Positions 7,768-15,013 of a DNA stretch of 64,000 nucleotides are shown here, one piece after another. Source of the stretch: Chryseobacterium sp. (GTDB lineage Bacteria > Bacteroidota > Bacteroidia > Flavobacteriales > Weeksellaceae); the NCBI RefSeq assembly GCF_019236175.1, contig NZ_JAFAJM010000015.1:207479-271478 (forward strand). Reading direction: 5' to 3'. The position numbers were made by a program, and so were the translations under genes. The notes under the pieces were generated by a model. That model made no database searches, was not told where the DNA came from, and saw only the letters and a program-made list of their open reading frames with translations. Positions within the stretch are counted from its first letter, which is position 1, and every line of letters begins with the position of its first letter.

Positions 7768-9642
7768 TTATTTTTGAAAATATCTCTGTTTTGCAAAAGA
7801 AGATTCCAGACGTTTTAAGCGCTCTTCAAACAAGGTCTGTACTTGCTGCAATTCCATATTCATTTTTTTCAATGCAGTATTTTCATTTTCTAACGTCTCT
7901 ATTTTTTTTGCCAGTTCCTGAGTTGCAGAAATATTCAGCATAGATAAGGCATCATAATCTACCGTTCTCAGATCGGATACTTCAGTTCCGTAAACAAATA
8001 GCTTTCCTTTAAGTTTTTTTCCTTCCAAATGTACTGTAATACTCTTATGAGTACTCTTTTTAATTTCTAAAATAATTTCTCCGGTTTCATCATATATTTT
8101 AAGAAATTTATCGTCTTTAGAAATAGCTATCGGTCTTTCAAAGGTAAAAACCTCGTCGTTTTGCCGGGCTGGCTGATAAATATTGGGAATAAAAGTTTTC
8201 ACATTATTTTTACTGACTGCCTGCGGATATACAGCTTCCACTTCCTGAGCAATTACCTTTTTAAATTCTTGTCTGCCGTACACCGCCTCATCTTTCATAA
8301 GATAATCGGTAATATCCAGTTTTTTTAAGATCGCTAAATCCTTTGTTGTATCTGATTTTCCTATGATATTTTTGATTCTTTTATCTGAAAAAAGCGAAGT
8401 CTGTGCCACACTCAGTTTCCCTACCGCTATAATATTTCCATCTGCATACATAGATGTATTGGTATTGAAAGCCCCTATATCATTAGTATAATTCGGATAG
8501 GTAGTTAACATTCCGTCGGGAGCCCCCGAATCCGGGCTTATGCCGTAATAGGTAAGGCTTGATACAGCCAAAGGCCATGAGGCAGTCTTTAAGCGGATAT
8601 CCAACGGAAATTTCGGTGCATTCGTTCCTATACCAATATTTCCGTTCTGATCAATATTGATTCTTCTGTTTCCGTCACCATCGGCAATGATAATATTATT
8701 TGAAAGTGAAGCAGGTAATCCGCTTACATTCGCTCCGATTATGGTATTCGCTTTTCCTGAAACAAGTCCTGTACCTGCCCGGAAACCGATAAAAGTGTTA
8801 TAATTATTCGCGGTATTTAAATTATATCCTGCAGATCCGCCAATTGCCGTATTTCCTCTTCCTCCCGGAAGCATCCGGAAAGCATCTCCTCCTATTCCTA
8901 TATTGTCATCACCGGAGATCAGTTCCCTAAGAGAGCTGGCTCCAATGCCTACATTCCCTATGGTACTTTTAGCGGAAAAAAGTGAAAAATAGCCATTGGC
9001 AACATTATTATTTCCATCCAGATTCGAATATAGTGCCCGATATCCGTAACCGGTATTCTGTATTCCGGATTTGTTACTGCTTAAGACCTCTGCTCCTATA
9101 GCGGTATTCATACTTCCTATGGTATTTGAAATCAAATTATTGACCCCTACCGCAGTATTGTTAAGGCCACTTGTATTAGCCGTTAAACTATTGACTCCAA
9201 ATATAGTATTCGTCGTATTGAGTACACCGGATACTATATTATTTCTTTTAAAGATAACATCTACATTATCAGATGTTCCTATAAAGTTAACTCCGTTTAC
9301 CATACCGGAGTTTCCCGTAAGGCTCCATCCTGTCATCACAACAGGTGTCAGATCATCCAGAACTTTTGTCCATCGTCCGGCAGTTGTACTCCAGTAATAA
9401 TATCCCGGAACCAATCCGTTTACAGCGGCTGTATTGTAAATCATTAAAGACTGGGCCGGCGATGGTATGGTCACGGTATCCGAACTTCCGGTCAGTGCAA
9501 TTCGGGGGATTAAGATTCCTTTGTCAGAACCCACAATCTCCAGTACGGAAGAAGGGTTTGGTGTTGTGGTATTAATGCCCACCTGGGCCTGAAAAGTATT
9601 TTCAAAGAATAGAAATAACAGCAGCAATGTGCACTTTTTCAT
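7768..9642 (-). CDS. Surface protein with beta-helical repeats and S74-type tail-fiber chaperone domain
   Basis: 624 residues with a signal peptide ending at FQAQ. Residues about 110-320 hold repeated short units with the NTAIG / NTAVG motif (for example GNTAIGGSAGYN), as in trimeric beta-helical head or fiber repeats. The segment SDKRIKNIIGKSDTTKDLAILKKL ... KVIAQEVEAVYPQAV is the peptidase S74 / intramolecular chaperone domain of phage tail spikes. Unlike phage spikes, about 150 residues follow it, ending in a coiled coil (KKIETLENENTALKKMNMELQQ, split by position 600). No T9SS domain is seen. Likely a trimeric exported fiber; whether it self-cleaves is unknown. Confidence 0.8.
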   Translation of the reverse strand: MKKCTLLLLFLFFENTFQAQVGINTTTPNPSSVLEIVGSDKGILIPRIALTGSSDTVTIPSPAQSLMIYNTAAVNGLVPGYYYWSTTAGRWTKVLDDLTPVVMTGWSLTGNSGMVNGVNFIGTSDNVDVIFKRNNIVSGVLNTTNTIFGVNSLTANTSGLNNTAVGVNNLISNTIGSMNTAIGAEVLSSNKSGIQNTGYGYRALYSNLDGNNNVANGYFSLFSAKSTIGNVGIGASSLRELISGDDNIGIGGDAFRMLPGGRGNTAIGGSAGYNLNTANNYNTFIGFRAGTGLVSGKANTIIGANVSGLPASLSNNIIIADGDGNRRINIDQNGNIGIGTNAPKFPLDIRLKTASWPLAVSSLTYYGISPDSGAPDGMLTTYPNYTNDIGAFNTNTSMYADGNIIAVGKLSVAQTSLFSDKRIKNIIGKSDTTKDLAILKKLDITDYLMKDEAVYGRQEFKKVIAQEVEAVYPQAVSKNNVKTFIPNIYQPARQNDEVFTFERPIAISKDDKFLKIYDETGEIILEIKKSTHKSITVHLEGKKLKGKLFVYGTEVSDLRTVDYDALSMLNISATQELAKKIETLENENTALKKMNMELQQVQTLFEERLKRLESSFAKQRYFQK

Positions 9643-10137
9643 ATTGTCGAGATTAGCGAATCCTTACAAAATTCGAGAATTTGTTTTGTAAGGGCATCTG
9701 GTTATCATTTTATAAGAACTACAAAATTAATAAAGCAAAATGAGATAGACAGGATTTAGTTATGCTGTCTAAGGAAATCAGAATGATATAATAAAGGCCG
9801 CCGGAAGATCAGAAAACATTTTTGAACCTATCCTTTTTATAACGCAATAGTACAATATTACCTGATTTCATAAAAATTAAACCCGACATCCCTGTTATTT
9901 TGACAAAATTGTCAATTTAGACAGCTTCTAAACAAACGTTTAATTAAAAAAATAATAAATTGATAATCAAAACGATACAACACTATTAATATGTTTCGGT
10001 ACTGATTTTTTTATTGATTTTAATCATAAAAAATATTTTTGGCAAGCAATTTGAAAGATACTCTGCGTCCAACGGGATACTTGGACAGTAGTAAAATTTA
10101 AAATTAAGAAAGAGTAAAATATTAAAAAATTAAAGTT
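9643..10137. other. 495-base intergenic region with a sigma54-like promoter
   Basis: AT-rich gap between two divergent genes. Apart from the -24/-12 element at 10040-10055 I see no gene. The 300 bases upstream of that element are where enhancer-binding-protein sites would be expected, but no clear repeat was recognised. Confidence 0.6.
10040..10055 (+). promoter_or_regulatory. Sigma54-like -24/-12 promoter of beta-barrel gene 1
   Basis: TGGCAAGCAATTTGAA: GG at 10041-10042, ten bases, then G at 10053, the spacing of TGGCAC-N5-TTGCW. It lies 82 bases before the start codon of the barrel gene. No TAnnTTTG box is evident. Confidence 0.65.
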
Positions 10138-10785
10138 ATGAAAAAGTTAATTTTAGGATTAGCAGTAACTGCAAGTACGTTAGCGTTCGCGCAACAAACA
10201 GGAAACACGTCATCTAATCCAGTAACGTTTGGGGTAAAAGGGGGAATGAACGTATCTTCATTATCTAACGGAGCAGACTTAAGTGACTCTAAATCCAAAA
10301 TCGGTTTTAATGCAGGGGTTTTTGCTAATATCCCGGTGGCGAGCTCATTCAGTGTGCAGGCGGAGGTTATTTATAACGACTTGGGTTCAAAAGTGACCAG
10401 AGAGTATTCTGCATTAGGAAATACATATAGAAGTGAATATTCAAGAAATCTGGGATATGTTGCAGTACCGGTAATGTTCCAGTATAATGCGACTCCGGAA
10501 TTTTTCCTTGAAGCAGGTCCGGAATTCGGATTCTTAGTAAGTGCTAATGATAAATTTAAAAGCTCTACAAACAATAACACTAACACTCAGATTGCCAGCC
10601 TTAATAAGGATGACTTCAAAACCTTCAACTTTGGTATCGGTATCGGAGCAGGATATTATTTCCTTCCTAACTTAGGAATTACAGCAAGATATACAGCAGG
10701 TCTTACAGATATTTATAAAAATAATTCCGGTGATGCTGTAAAAAATAATGTATTCCAGGTAGGATTAGCTTATAAATTCAAATAA
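10138..10785 (+). CDS. Outer-membrane beta-barrel (porin-family) protein, paralog 1
   Basis: 215 residues with a signal peptide (LILGLAVTASTLAFAQ). The rest is alternating beta strands of the OMP_b-brl type: FGVKGGMNVSSLS, FNAGVFANIPVASSFSVQAEV, YVAVPVMFQYN, FFLEAGPEFGFLV, FNFGIGIGAGYYFLPNLGITARY and the terminal FQVGLAYKFK, an aromatic-ended closing strand. It is the first of four tandem paralogs sharing these blocks. The family is of small 8-10-strand barrels of unknown transport role. Control is probably by sigma54 (see promoter), and a terminator follows. Confidence 0.9.
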   Translation: MKKLILGLAVTASTLAFAQQTGNTSSNPVTFGVKGGMNVSSLSNGADLSDSKSKIGFNAGVFANIPVASSFSVQAEVIYNDLGSKVTREYSALGNTYRSEYSRNLGYVAVPVMFQYNATPEFFLEAGPEFGFLVSANDKFKSSTNNNTNTQIASLNKDDFKTFNFGIGIGAGYYFLPNLGITARYTAGLTDIYKNNSGDAVKNNVFQVGLAYKFK

Positions 10786-10824
10786 TAGGCTTTACATTCA
10801 ATAACAAATTTTATATTCAATACG

Positions 10825-10858
10825 AAAAGGTCAGATTTATTTTAATCTGACCTTTTTT
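10825..10858 (+). terminator. Terminator after beta-barrel gene 1
   Basis: Stem AAAAGGTCAGATT / AATCTGACCTTTT plus T run. The sequence family (AAGGTCAG/CTGACCTT) recurs after paralog 2 and after the gene-less unit at 11741-11994. Confidence 0.85.
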
Positions 10859-11001
10859 ATTCTTAAAACCTAATTTTTGTTAAAAAATCAATACATAATA
10901 GTCTTTTAAAATCACTACCTATTGATTTTTTGCGATTGCAATCATTGAAAAATGCTTTATGAATAAAGCATTACAAATAAATACAATGGATTTTATTTTT
11001 T

Positions 11002-11017
11002 TGGCACAGCATTTGAT
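11002..11017 (+). promoter_or_regulatory. Sigma54-like -24/-12 promoter of beta-barrel gene 2
   Basis: TGGCACAGCATTTGAT: GG at 11003-11004, ten-base spacing, G at 11015. TGGCAC is a perfect -24 element. It lies 49 bases before the ATG. Confidence 0.7.
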
Positions 11018-11066
11018 AATAAACAAAATGTTAAACAAAACTTAAAAAACTATTAAATAAATACTT

Positions 11067-11654
11067 ATGAAAAAGATTTTTTTAGGCCTAGCACTTGTAG
11101 CAGGTACTTTCGCATTCGCACAAAAAACTTCTACTAATACAGCAGCTTCTTCACCAGTTAGATTTGGTTTAAAAGCAGGTCTTAATATTTCTAACATTTC
11201 TAACAGCGATACTAATTCAAAAGCTGGATTCTACGGTGGTGTATTTGCTAACATTCCAGTAGCACAGGATTTCTCTGTACAGCCGGAAGTTTTATACAGC
11301 GGAATGGGGGCTAAATCTAAATATAACAGTAGTGATAAAATCAATTTAGATTATATTGCAGTACCGGTAATGTTCCAGTACAATGCACTTCCTAACTTAT
11401 ATGTAGAAGCAGGTCCTCAATTTGGTTTCCTGGTAGGTGCGAAATTAAAGACAAATTCAGGAAGCCTGGATCTTAAAGATTCAACAAAGACTTTTGATTT
11501 CGGACTTGGTCTTGGAGCCGGATACTATTTTACTCAGAATATCGGAGTTAACGTAAGATACGTTGCAGGATTAACTGATATCGCAAAAAACAGAGTGGGT
11601 GGTGATTCTTCTAAAAACGGAGTATTCCAGGTTGGATTAGCTTATAAATTCTAA
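11067..11654 (+). CDS. Outer-membrane beta-barrel (porin-family) protein, paralog 2
   Basis: 195 residues. The signal peptide ends at GTFAFAQ. The same barrel blocks as its neighbours: FGLKAGLNISNIS, FYGGVFANIPVAQDFSVQPEVLY, YIAVPVMFQYN, YVEAGPQFGFLVG, FGLGLGAGYYFTQNIGVNVRYVAG, ending FQVGLAYKF. Shorter extracellular loops than paralogs 3 and 4. Loop variation on a constant frame suggests duplication and divergence at surface-exposed parts (inference). It sits 281 bases after paralog 1 with its own promoter and terminator, so it is not co-transcribed with it. Confidence 0.9.
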   Translation: MKKIFLGLALVAGTFAFAQKTSTNTAASSPVRFGLKAGLNISNISNSDTNSKAGFYGGVFANIPVAQDFSVQPEVLYSGMGAKSKYNSSDKINLDYIAVPVMFQYNALPNLYVEAGPQFGFLVGAKLKTNSGSLDLKDSTKTFDFGLGLGAGYYFTQNIGVNVRYVAGLTDIAKNRVGGDSSKNGVFQVGLAYKF

Positions 11655-11694
11655 TAAGCGGATTACACACTAACAAATTTTATTTCAATACGAA

Positions 11695-11727
11695 GAGTCA
11701 GGTTATTTATTTAGCCTGACTTTTTTG
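11695..11727 (+). terminator. Terminator after beta-barrel gene 2
   Basis: Stem AGTCAGGTTA / TAGCCTGACT with a T-rich tail, related in sequence to the terminator after paralog 1. Confidence 0.8.
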
Positions 11728-11740
11728 TTATGAACAATTT

Positions 11741-11756
11741 TGGCAAGGAATTTGCA
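11741..11756 (+). promoter_or_regulatory. Sigma54-like -24/-12 promoter with no gene
   Basis: TGGCAAGGAATTTGCA: GG at 11742-11743, exact ten-base spacing, GC at 11754-11755; an excellent match. The next coding start is 316 bases away and has its own sigma54-like site, and a terminator lies between. Confidence 0.7.
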
Positions 11757-11994
11757 AATTAAATAATGATTGTACCTATTATAATGTTTCTGAATTATAA
11801 TTCCCGCTTCAATTCTAACACCATTTCAAAAAAATAAATTATCGGTTATTAGATTGACTTCAGCTGTGAAGCGATTAAAAATGCGGACAGATCCGGAAAA
11901 GGCATTGTACAGGGTCATATAGAATACATTAGAATACATTTTGATTTCAATAGAAAAGGTCAGGTTTACTCGTTTACATCTGACCTTTTCGCTT
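11757..11994 (+). other. Ghost transcription unit or small RNA: promoter, about 200 non-coding bases, terminator
   Basis: The interval begins right after the -12 element at 11755 and ends in the AAAAGGTCAG / CTGACCTTTT hairpin at 11953-11994. Bases preceding that hairpin (CATTTTGATTTCAATAG) resemble those preceding the terminators of paralogs 1 and 2, which suggests that a whole beta-barrel gene was deleted while promoter and terminator stayed. No barrel codons remain visible. The short direct repeat AGAATACATT (twice near 11925) may mark a deletion join. A sigma54-driven small RNA of about 220 bases is the alternative. Confidence 0.45.
11953..11994 (+). terminator. Terminator of the ghost unit
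   Basis: 10-bp stem AAAAGGTCAG / CTGACCTTTT with a 16-base loop and a following T-rich stretch. Confidence 0.75.
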
Positions 11995-12023
11995 TTATAT
12001 GATTTTTATCAATTTTCTCTCTT

Positions 12024-12039
12024 TGGCGGGAGTTTTGCT
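12024..12039 (+). promoter_or_regulatory. Sigma54-like -24/-12 promoter of beta-barrel gene 3
   Basis: TGGCGGGAGTTTTGCT: GG at 12025-12026, ten-base spacing, GC at 12037-12038. Transcription would start near 12049, which rules out the upstream in-frame start at 12045 and supports the ATG at 12072. Confidence 0.7.
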
Positions 12040-12071
12040 TCGATGTGAGAGTTAAATTTAAACTTTTAATC

Positions 12072-12773
12072 ATGAAGAAATTATTTGCCGGATTGGCAGT
12101 TGCAGGAAGTCTTTTTATGAATGCACAGGAAAAAGCCCAATCCTCTTCTCCTATCACTTTTGGAGTTAAAGCAGGATTCAATGCCTCTACTCTCTCACGT
12201 ACTAATGATCATGACGGTGATTTTCAGGATGATGAAGATAAAATGAAGGCTGGTTTTCATGCAGGTGTTTTCGTTAATATTCCGGTAGCACAAAAATTCA
12301 GCATCCAGCCGGAACTTCTTTTCACCCAGTTAGGAGCAAAAACAGAAGAAAGATTTAGTTACACTTACAACAACACGACGTACAGGAAAAATGCTGATTA
12401 TAAAACAAACCTCAACTATCTTGTCCTTCCGGTTGTGGTTCAGTACAATATTCTTCCTCAATTATATGTAGAAGCAGGTCCTGAATTCGGGTTATTACTA
12501 GGAGGTAAATCAAAAGGGGATGAAACACAATCCAGCAAAACAGGTAGTGTAGTTGTTACCACTACTGAGAGTTTTTCCGAAAAACTTCCTATGGATTTTT
12601 ACAACAGATTCAACTTTGGGATAGGGATGGGTGCAGGTTATTATTTTACTCAGAACTTTGCAGTAACAGCACGATTTACTGCAGGCATCACAAACATTCT
12701 TAAGAATGCTGATGATGGTTACAAAGTAAGAAACAACGCACTTCAGATTGGGGTAGCCTATAAATTCAAATAG
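12072..12773 (+). CDS. Outer-membrane beta-barrel (porin-family) protein, paralog 3
   Basis: 233 residues from the ATG at 12072, which gives a proper signal peptide (KKLFAGLAVAGSLFMNAQ). Barrel blocks: FGVKAGFNASTLS, FHAGVFVNIPVAQKFSIQPELLF, YLVLPVVVQYN, YVEAGPEFGLLLGG, FNFGIGMGAGYYFTQNFAVTARFTAG and the terminal LQIGVAYKFK. Loops 1, 2 and 3 are longer and more charged than in paralogs 1-2 (DHDGDFQDDEDK). It has its own sigma54-like promoter and a terminator. Confidence 0.9.
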   Translation: MKKLFAGLAVAGSLFMNAQEKAQSSSPITFGVKAGFNASTLSRTNDHDGDFQDDEDKMKAGFHAGVFVNIPVAQKFSIQPELLFTQLGAKTEERFSYTYNNTTYRKNADYKTNLNYLVLPVVVQYNILPQLYVEAGPEFGLLLGGKSKGDETQSSKTGSVVVTTTESFSEKLPMDFYNRFNFGIGMGAGYYFTQNFAVTARFTAGITNILKNADDGYKVRNNALQIGVAYKFK

Positions 12774-12795
12774 ATATTTATTATTTTTCGATGTG

Positions 12796-12826
12796 TGCCG
12801 GATGCTTTCAGTATCCGGCTTTTTAT
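12796..12826 (+). terminator. Terminator after beta-barrel gene 3
   Basis: Stem GCCGGAT / ATCCGGC with T run, 23 bases after the stop. Confidence 0.8.
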
Positions 12827-13045
12827 TTATAAATAAAAAATATCGGTAAATAAAAATATCATCTTATAATAATGATGAAAATTTTTCTCAATAAAGAGAT
12901 ATTTCTGTATAGAAAAAAATTAACATAAAATTTATCATAAATATTCAATATATATTAAAATATTTTACTAAAAGCCGAACATGACAGTTGTTTTTTAATT
13001 ATTAAAAACGCCTGTATACTGCTTTAAATCAGGGTTTTTGGAGTT

Positions 13046-13061
13046 TGGCAAGCATTTTGTA
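13046..13061 (+). promoter_or_regulatory. Sigma54-like -24/-12 promoter of beta-barrel gene 4
   Basis: TGGCAAGCATTTTGTA: GG at 13047-13048, ten-base spacing, G at 13059. It lies 38 bases before the ATG. Confidence 0.65.
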
Positions 13062-13099
13062 AAATAAAGTGCAAATAGTAAAATTAAAAAATAAAAATT

Positions 13100-13807
13100 A
13101 TGAAGAAGTTATTTTTAGGACTGGCTTTAACAGCCGGTACACTAGCCTTTGCTCAAGAAACTCAGACTACTCAGACCACTCAGACTGCCAATACATCACC
13201 TTTAAAAAAAGACGTTCAGCCTATCAGATTTGGGATTAAGGCAGGTGGAAACTCCTCTTACTTCAGTGCACAGAGTTTTGGAATGAACAGCCAGAAACTA
13301 GGTTTTCATGCCGGTGCTTTTGTAAATATTCCAATTTCTAAACAGTTCAGTTTCCAACCGGAGGTATTATACAACCAGATGGGAGCAAGAGATGTGATCT
13401 CTTCCACTCCTGTTGAAAATGGGAATGTAAAAGTTCAGGATAAAGTAACGATGAATTATATTTCAGTTCCTTTAATGGTTCAGATGAGACCTCTTGATAA
13501 GTTTTATATTGAAGCAGGACCTGAATTCAGCTATTTCATTAATGGAAAAAACAAAGGAGATATCACCAGAACTACAACGACAGGTGGAGTTACAACTACC
13601 ACCACTCAATCTCACTCTGAGGACCTTGATAAAGACCAGATCAATAAATTCAACTTCGGTTTAGGTCTTGGTCTTGGGTATGATATCACCAATAATATCG
13701 GGATCAATGCAAGATATGTAAACAGTCTGACGAAGATTGATAAAAATACTCCTGCAGCAGCCAATAACAACAGAGTTTTCCAATTAGGATTAAACTATAA
13801 GTTTTAA
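13100..13807 (+). CDS. Outer-membrane beta-barrel (porin-family) protein, paralog 4
   Basis: 235 residues. The signal peptide ends at GTLAFAQ, followed by a short Thr/Gln repeat (TQTTQTTQT). Barrel blocks: FGIKAGGNSSYFS, FHAGAFVNIPISKQFSFQPEVLY, YISVPLMVQM, YIEAGPEFSYFING, FNFGLGLGLGYDITNNIGINARYV, ending FQLGLNYKF. The loop between strands 5 and 6 is Thr-rich. Last of the tandem set and the most divergent. Independent promoter; a hairpin follows the gene. Confidence 0.9.
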   Translation: MKKLFLGLALTAGTLAFAQETQTTQTTQTANTSPLKKDVQPIRFGIKAGGNSSYFSAQSFGMNSQKLGFHAGAFVNIPISKQFSFQPEVLYNQMGARDVISSTPVENGNVKVQDKVTMNYISVPLMVQMRPLDKFYIEAGPEFSYFINGKNKGDITRTTTTGGVTTTTTQSHSEDLDKDQINKFNFGLGLGLGYDITNNIGINARYVNSLTKIDKNTPAAANNNRVFQLGLNYKF

Positions 13808-13867
13808 TACAATCAGTTTTTAATAATTAGATCAATTTTTTAACTTCAATGCAGCAATGCATTATAG

Positions 13868-13898
13868 AATGGCCGAAAGAGATTCTTCCGGCCATTTC
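13868..13898. terminator. Terminator between beta-barrel gene 4 and the GDPD gene
   Basis: Stem AATGGCCG / CGGCCATT between two convergent genes; can serve both strands. Confidence 0.7.
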
Positions 13899-13926
13899 TG
13901 TATATAGTAAAGTAAAAAATAAAGTC

Positions 13927-14874
13927 TTATTCAAATATTCTCGGATCATCACTGATGACTCCGTCTATTCCCATTGTTTTCAGGTCCTGCAACCTTTCTT
14001 TAGTGTTTACAGTCCATGGGATAACTTTCATTCCCAATCTATGGCATTCCTGTACGAGTTCGGGAGTAACCAGGCTCTGATCCGGGCTGTATATGGTAGG
14101 AGTAAAACTTAAAAATTTCATATCTCCTTTCACTCCCGTAAGGTGGTTTGGATACAGTTTAAATTTTTCTGCAGGAATATTTTTAAAATAAGCCTGCTGC
14201 TGTGTCCGTTTTTTATCATCTACTTTTTCCACCAGCAGTGCAGTCATTATTTTAGGATATTTCTTATGAATGATTTCCAGCGTTCTGGGATCAAAAGACT
14301 GGATAATCACACGATCCTGAATTCCTTTTTCCAGAATAATTTTCATCATCAGGGCTACAAATTCTTCAGGTTCCGGATGGAAGACATGATCAGAGAAAGG
14401 ACGGGTTTTGGTTTCTATGTTATAGAATGGCAGTGGTCTTTTCAATTCACGTGAATAGCTTTCACAGGCGTCTATTACGGCTGAAAAAAGAGGTTTCTGA
14501 ACCTTTAGTTTCTTTTGATCAGGATAATGATCAAGCTTCTTTAATCCTACGTCAAATGTCTGAATCTTTGCGTAAGGCATCTCATAAATCTTATAATAAA
14601 ATCCGGAGTCTTTCGGAATAGGTGTTCCGTCGGCTTTTGTTACCAGTTCAGGAGACAGAAATGCGTCATGAGAAAGAATTACCTTTTTATCTTTGGTAAT
14701 GGCTAAATCCATTTCCAATGTGGTGATGTTCATTTTCAGAGCATTCTTCATTGCGGGGATCGTATTTTCAGGATAAAGGGATTTTCCGCCCCGGTGAGCC
14801 TGTTTATCGAAAGACTGAGCAGAAAAACACTGAGCCAATACTATAAAAAGTCCTGTAATACATCCTTTTTTCAT
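13927..14874 (-). CDS. Secreted glycerophosphodiester phosphodiesterase
   Basis: 315 residues from the ATG at 14874; a GTG seven codons upstream would overlap the -7 box and is rejected. The signal peptide ends at AQCFSAQ. The GDPD TIM barrel is shown by AHRGGKSLYPENTIPAM (catalytic His-Arg), EMDLAITKDKKVILSHD (metal Glu/Asp and second His), the middle FYNIETKT and the late WTVNTKERLQDLKTMGIDGVISDDP. It hydrolyses glycerophosphodiesters to glycerol-3-phosphate and an alcohol in the periplasm. It resembles GlpQ-type enzymes; the substrate is not decided by sequence. Confidence 0.93.
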   Translation of the reverse strand: MKKGCITGLFIVLAQCFSAQSFDKQAHRGGKSLYPENTIPAMKNALKMNITTLEMDLAITKDKKVILSHDAFLSPELVTKADGTPIPKDSGFYYKIYEMPYAKIQTFDVGLKKLDHYPDQKKLKVQKPLFSAVIDACESYSRELKRPLPFYNIETKTRPFSDHVFHPEPEEFVALMMKIILEKGIQDRVIIQSFDPRTLEIIHKKYPKIMTALLVEKVDDKKRTQQQAYFKNIPAEKFKLYPNHLTGVKGDMKFLSFTPTIYSPDQSLVTPELVQECHRLGMKVIPWTVNTKERLQDLKTMGIDGVISDDPRIFE

Positions 14875-14894
14875 ACACTGAAATTTTAACTTCA

Positions 14895-14902
14895 CAAAAG
14901 TA
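14895..14902 (-). promoter_or_regulatory. -7 promoter box of the GDPD gene
   Basis: Reads TACTTTTG on the minus strand, 20 bases before the ATG at 14874; it decides the start choice. Confidence 0.6.
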
Positions 14903-14965
14903 GAATTTACATATATACTGTATAATAAAGGAATGTTAAGCTTTTGCTACATTTAATCCAAAAGA

Positions 14966-14998
14966 AAAAGCCGGATCGCGTACGATCCGGCCTTTATT
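14966..14998 (-). terminator. Terminator after purF
   Basis: Stem GCCGGATCG / CGATCCGGC with a T-rich tail on the minus strand, 16 bases past the purF stop. Confidence 0.85.
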
Positions 14999-15013
14999 TT
15001 TATAATGAATAAA

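Larger units (their letters stand above)
12774..13099. other. 326-base intergenic region, AT-rich
   Basis: Holds the terminator of paralog 3 and the sigma54-like promoter of paralog 4. The 200 bases between them are more than 75% A/T by eye, with no gene seen. Confidence 0.6.

Noticed and set aside
12045..12071. Upstream in-frame start of beta-barrel gene 3
   Set aside because: It would lie at or before the expected transcription start of the sigma54-like promoter and would spoil the signal peptide.
14875..14895. GTG start seven codons upstream of the GDPD signal peptide
   Set aside because: It abuts the TACTTTTG -7 box, so it cannot be in the mRNA with a useful leader.
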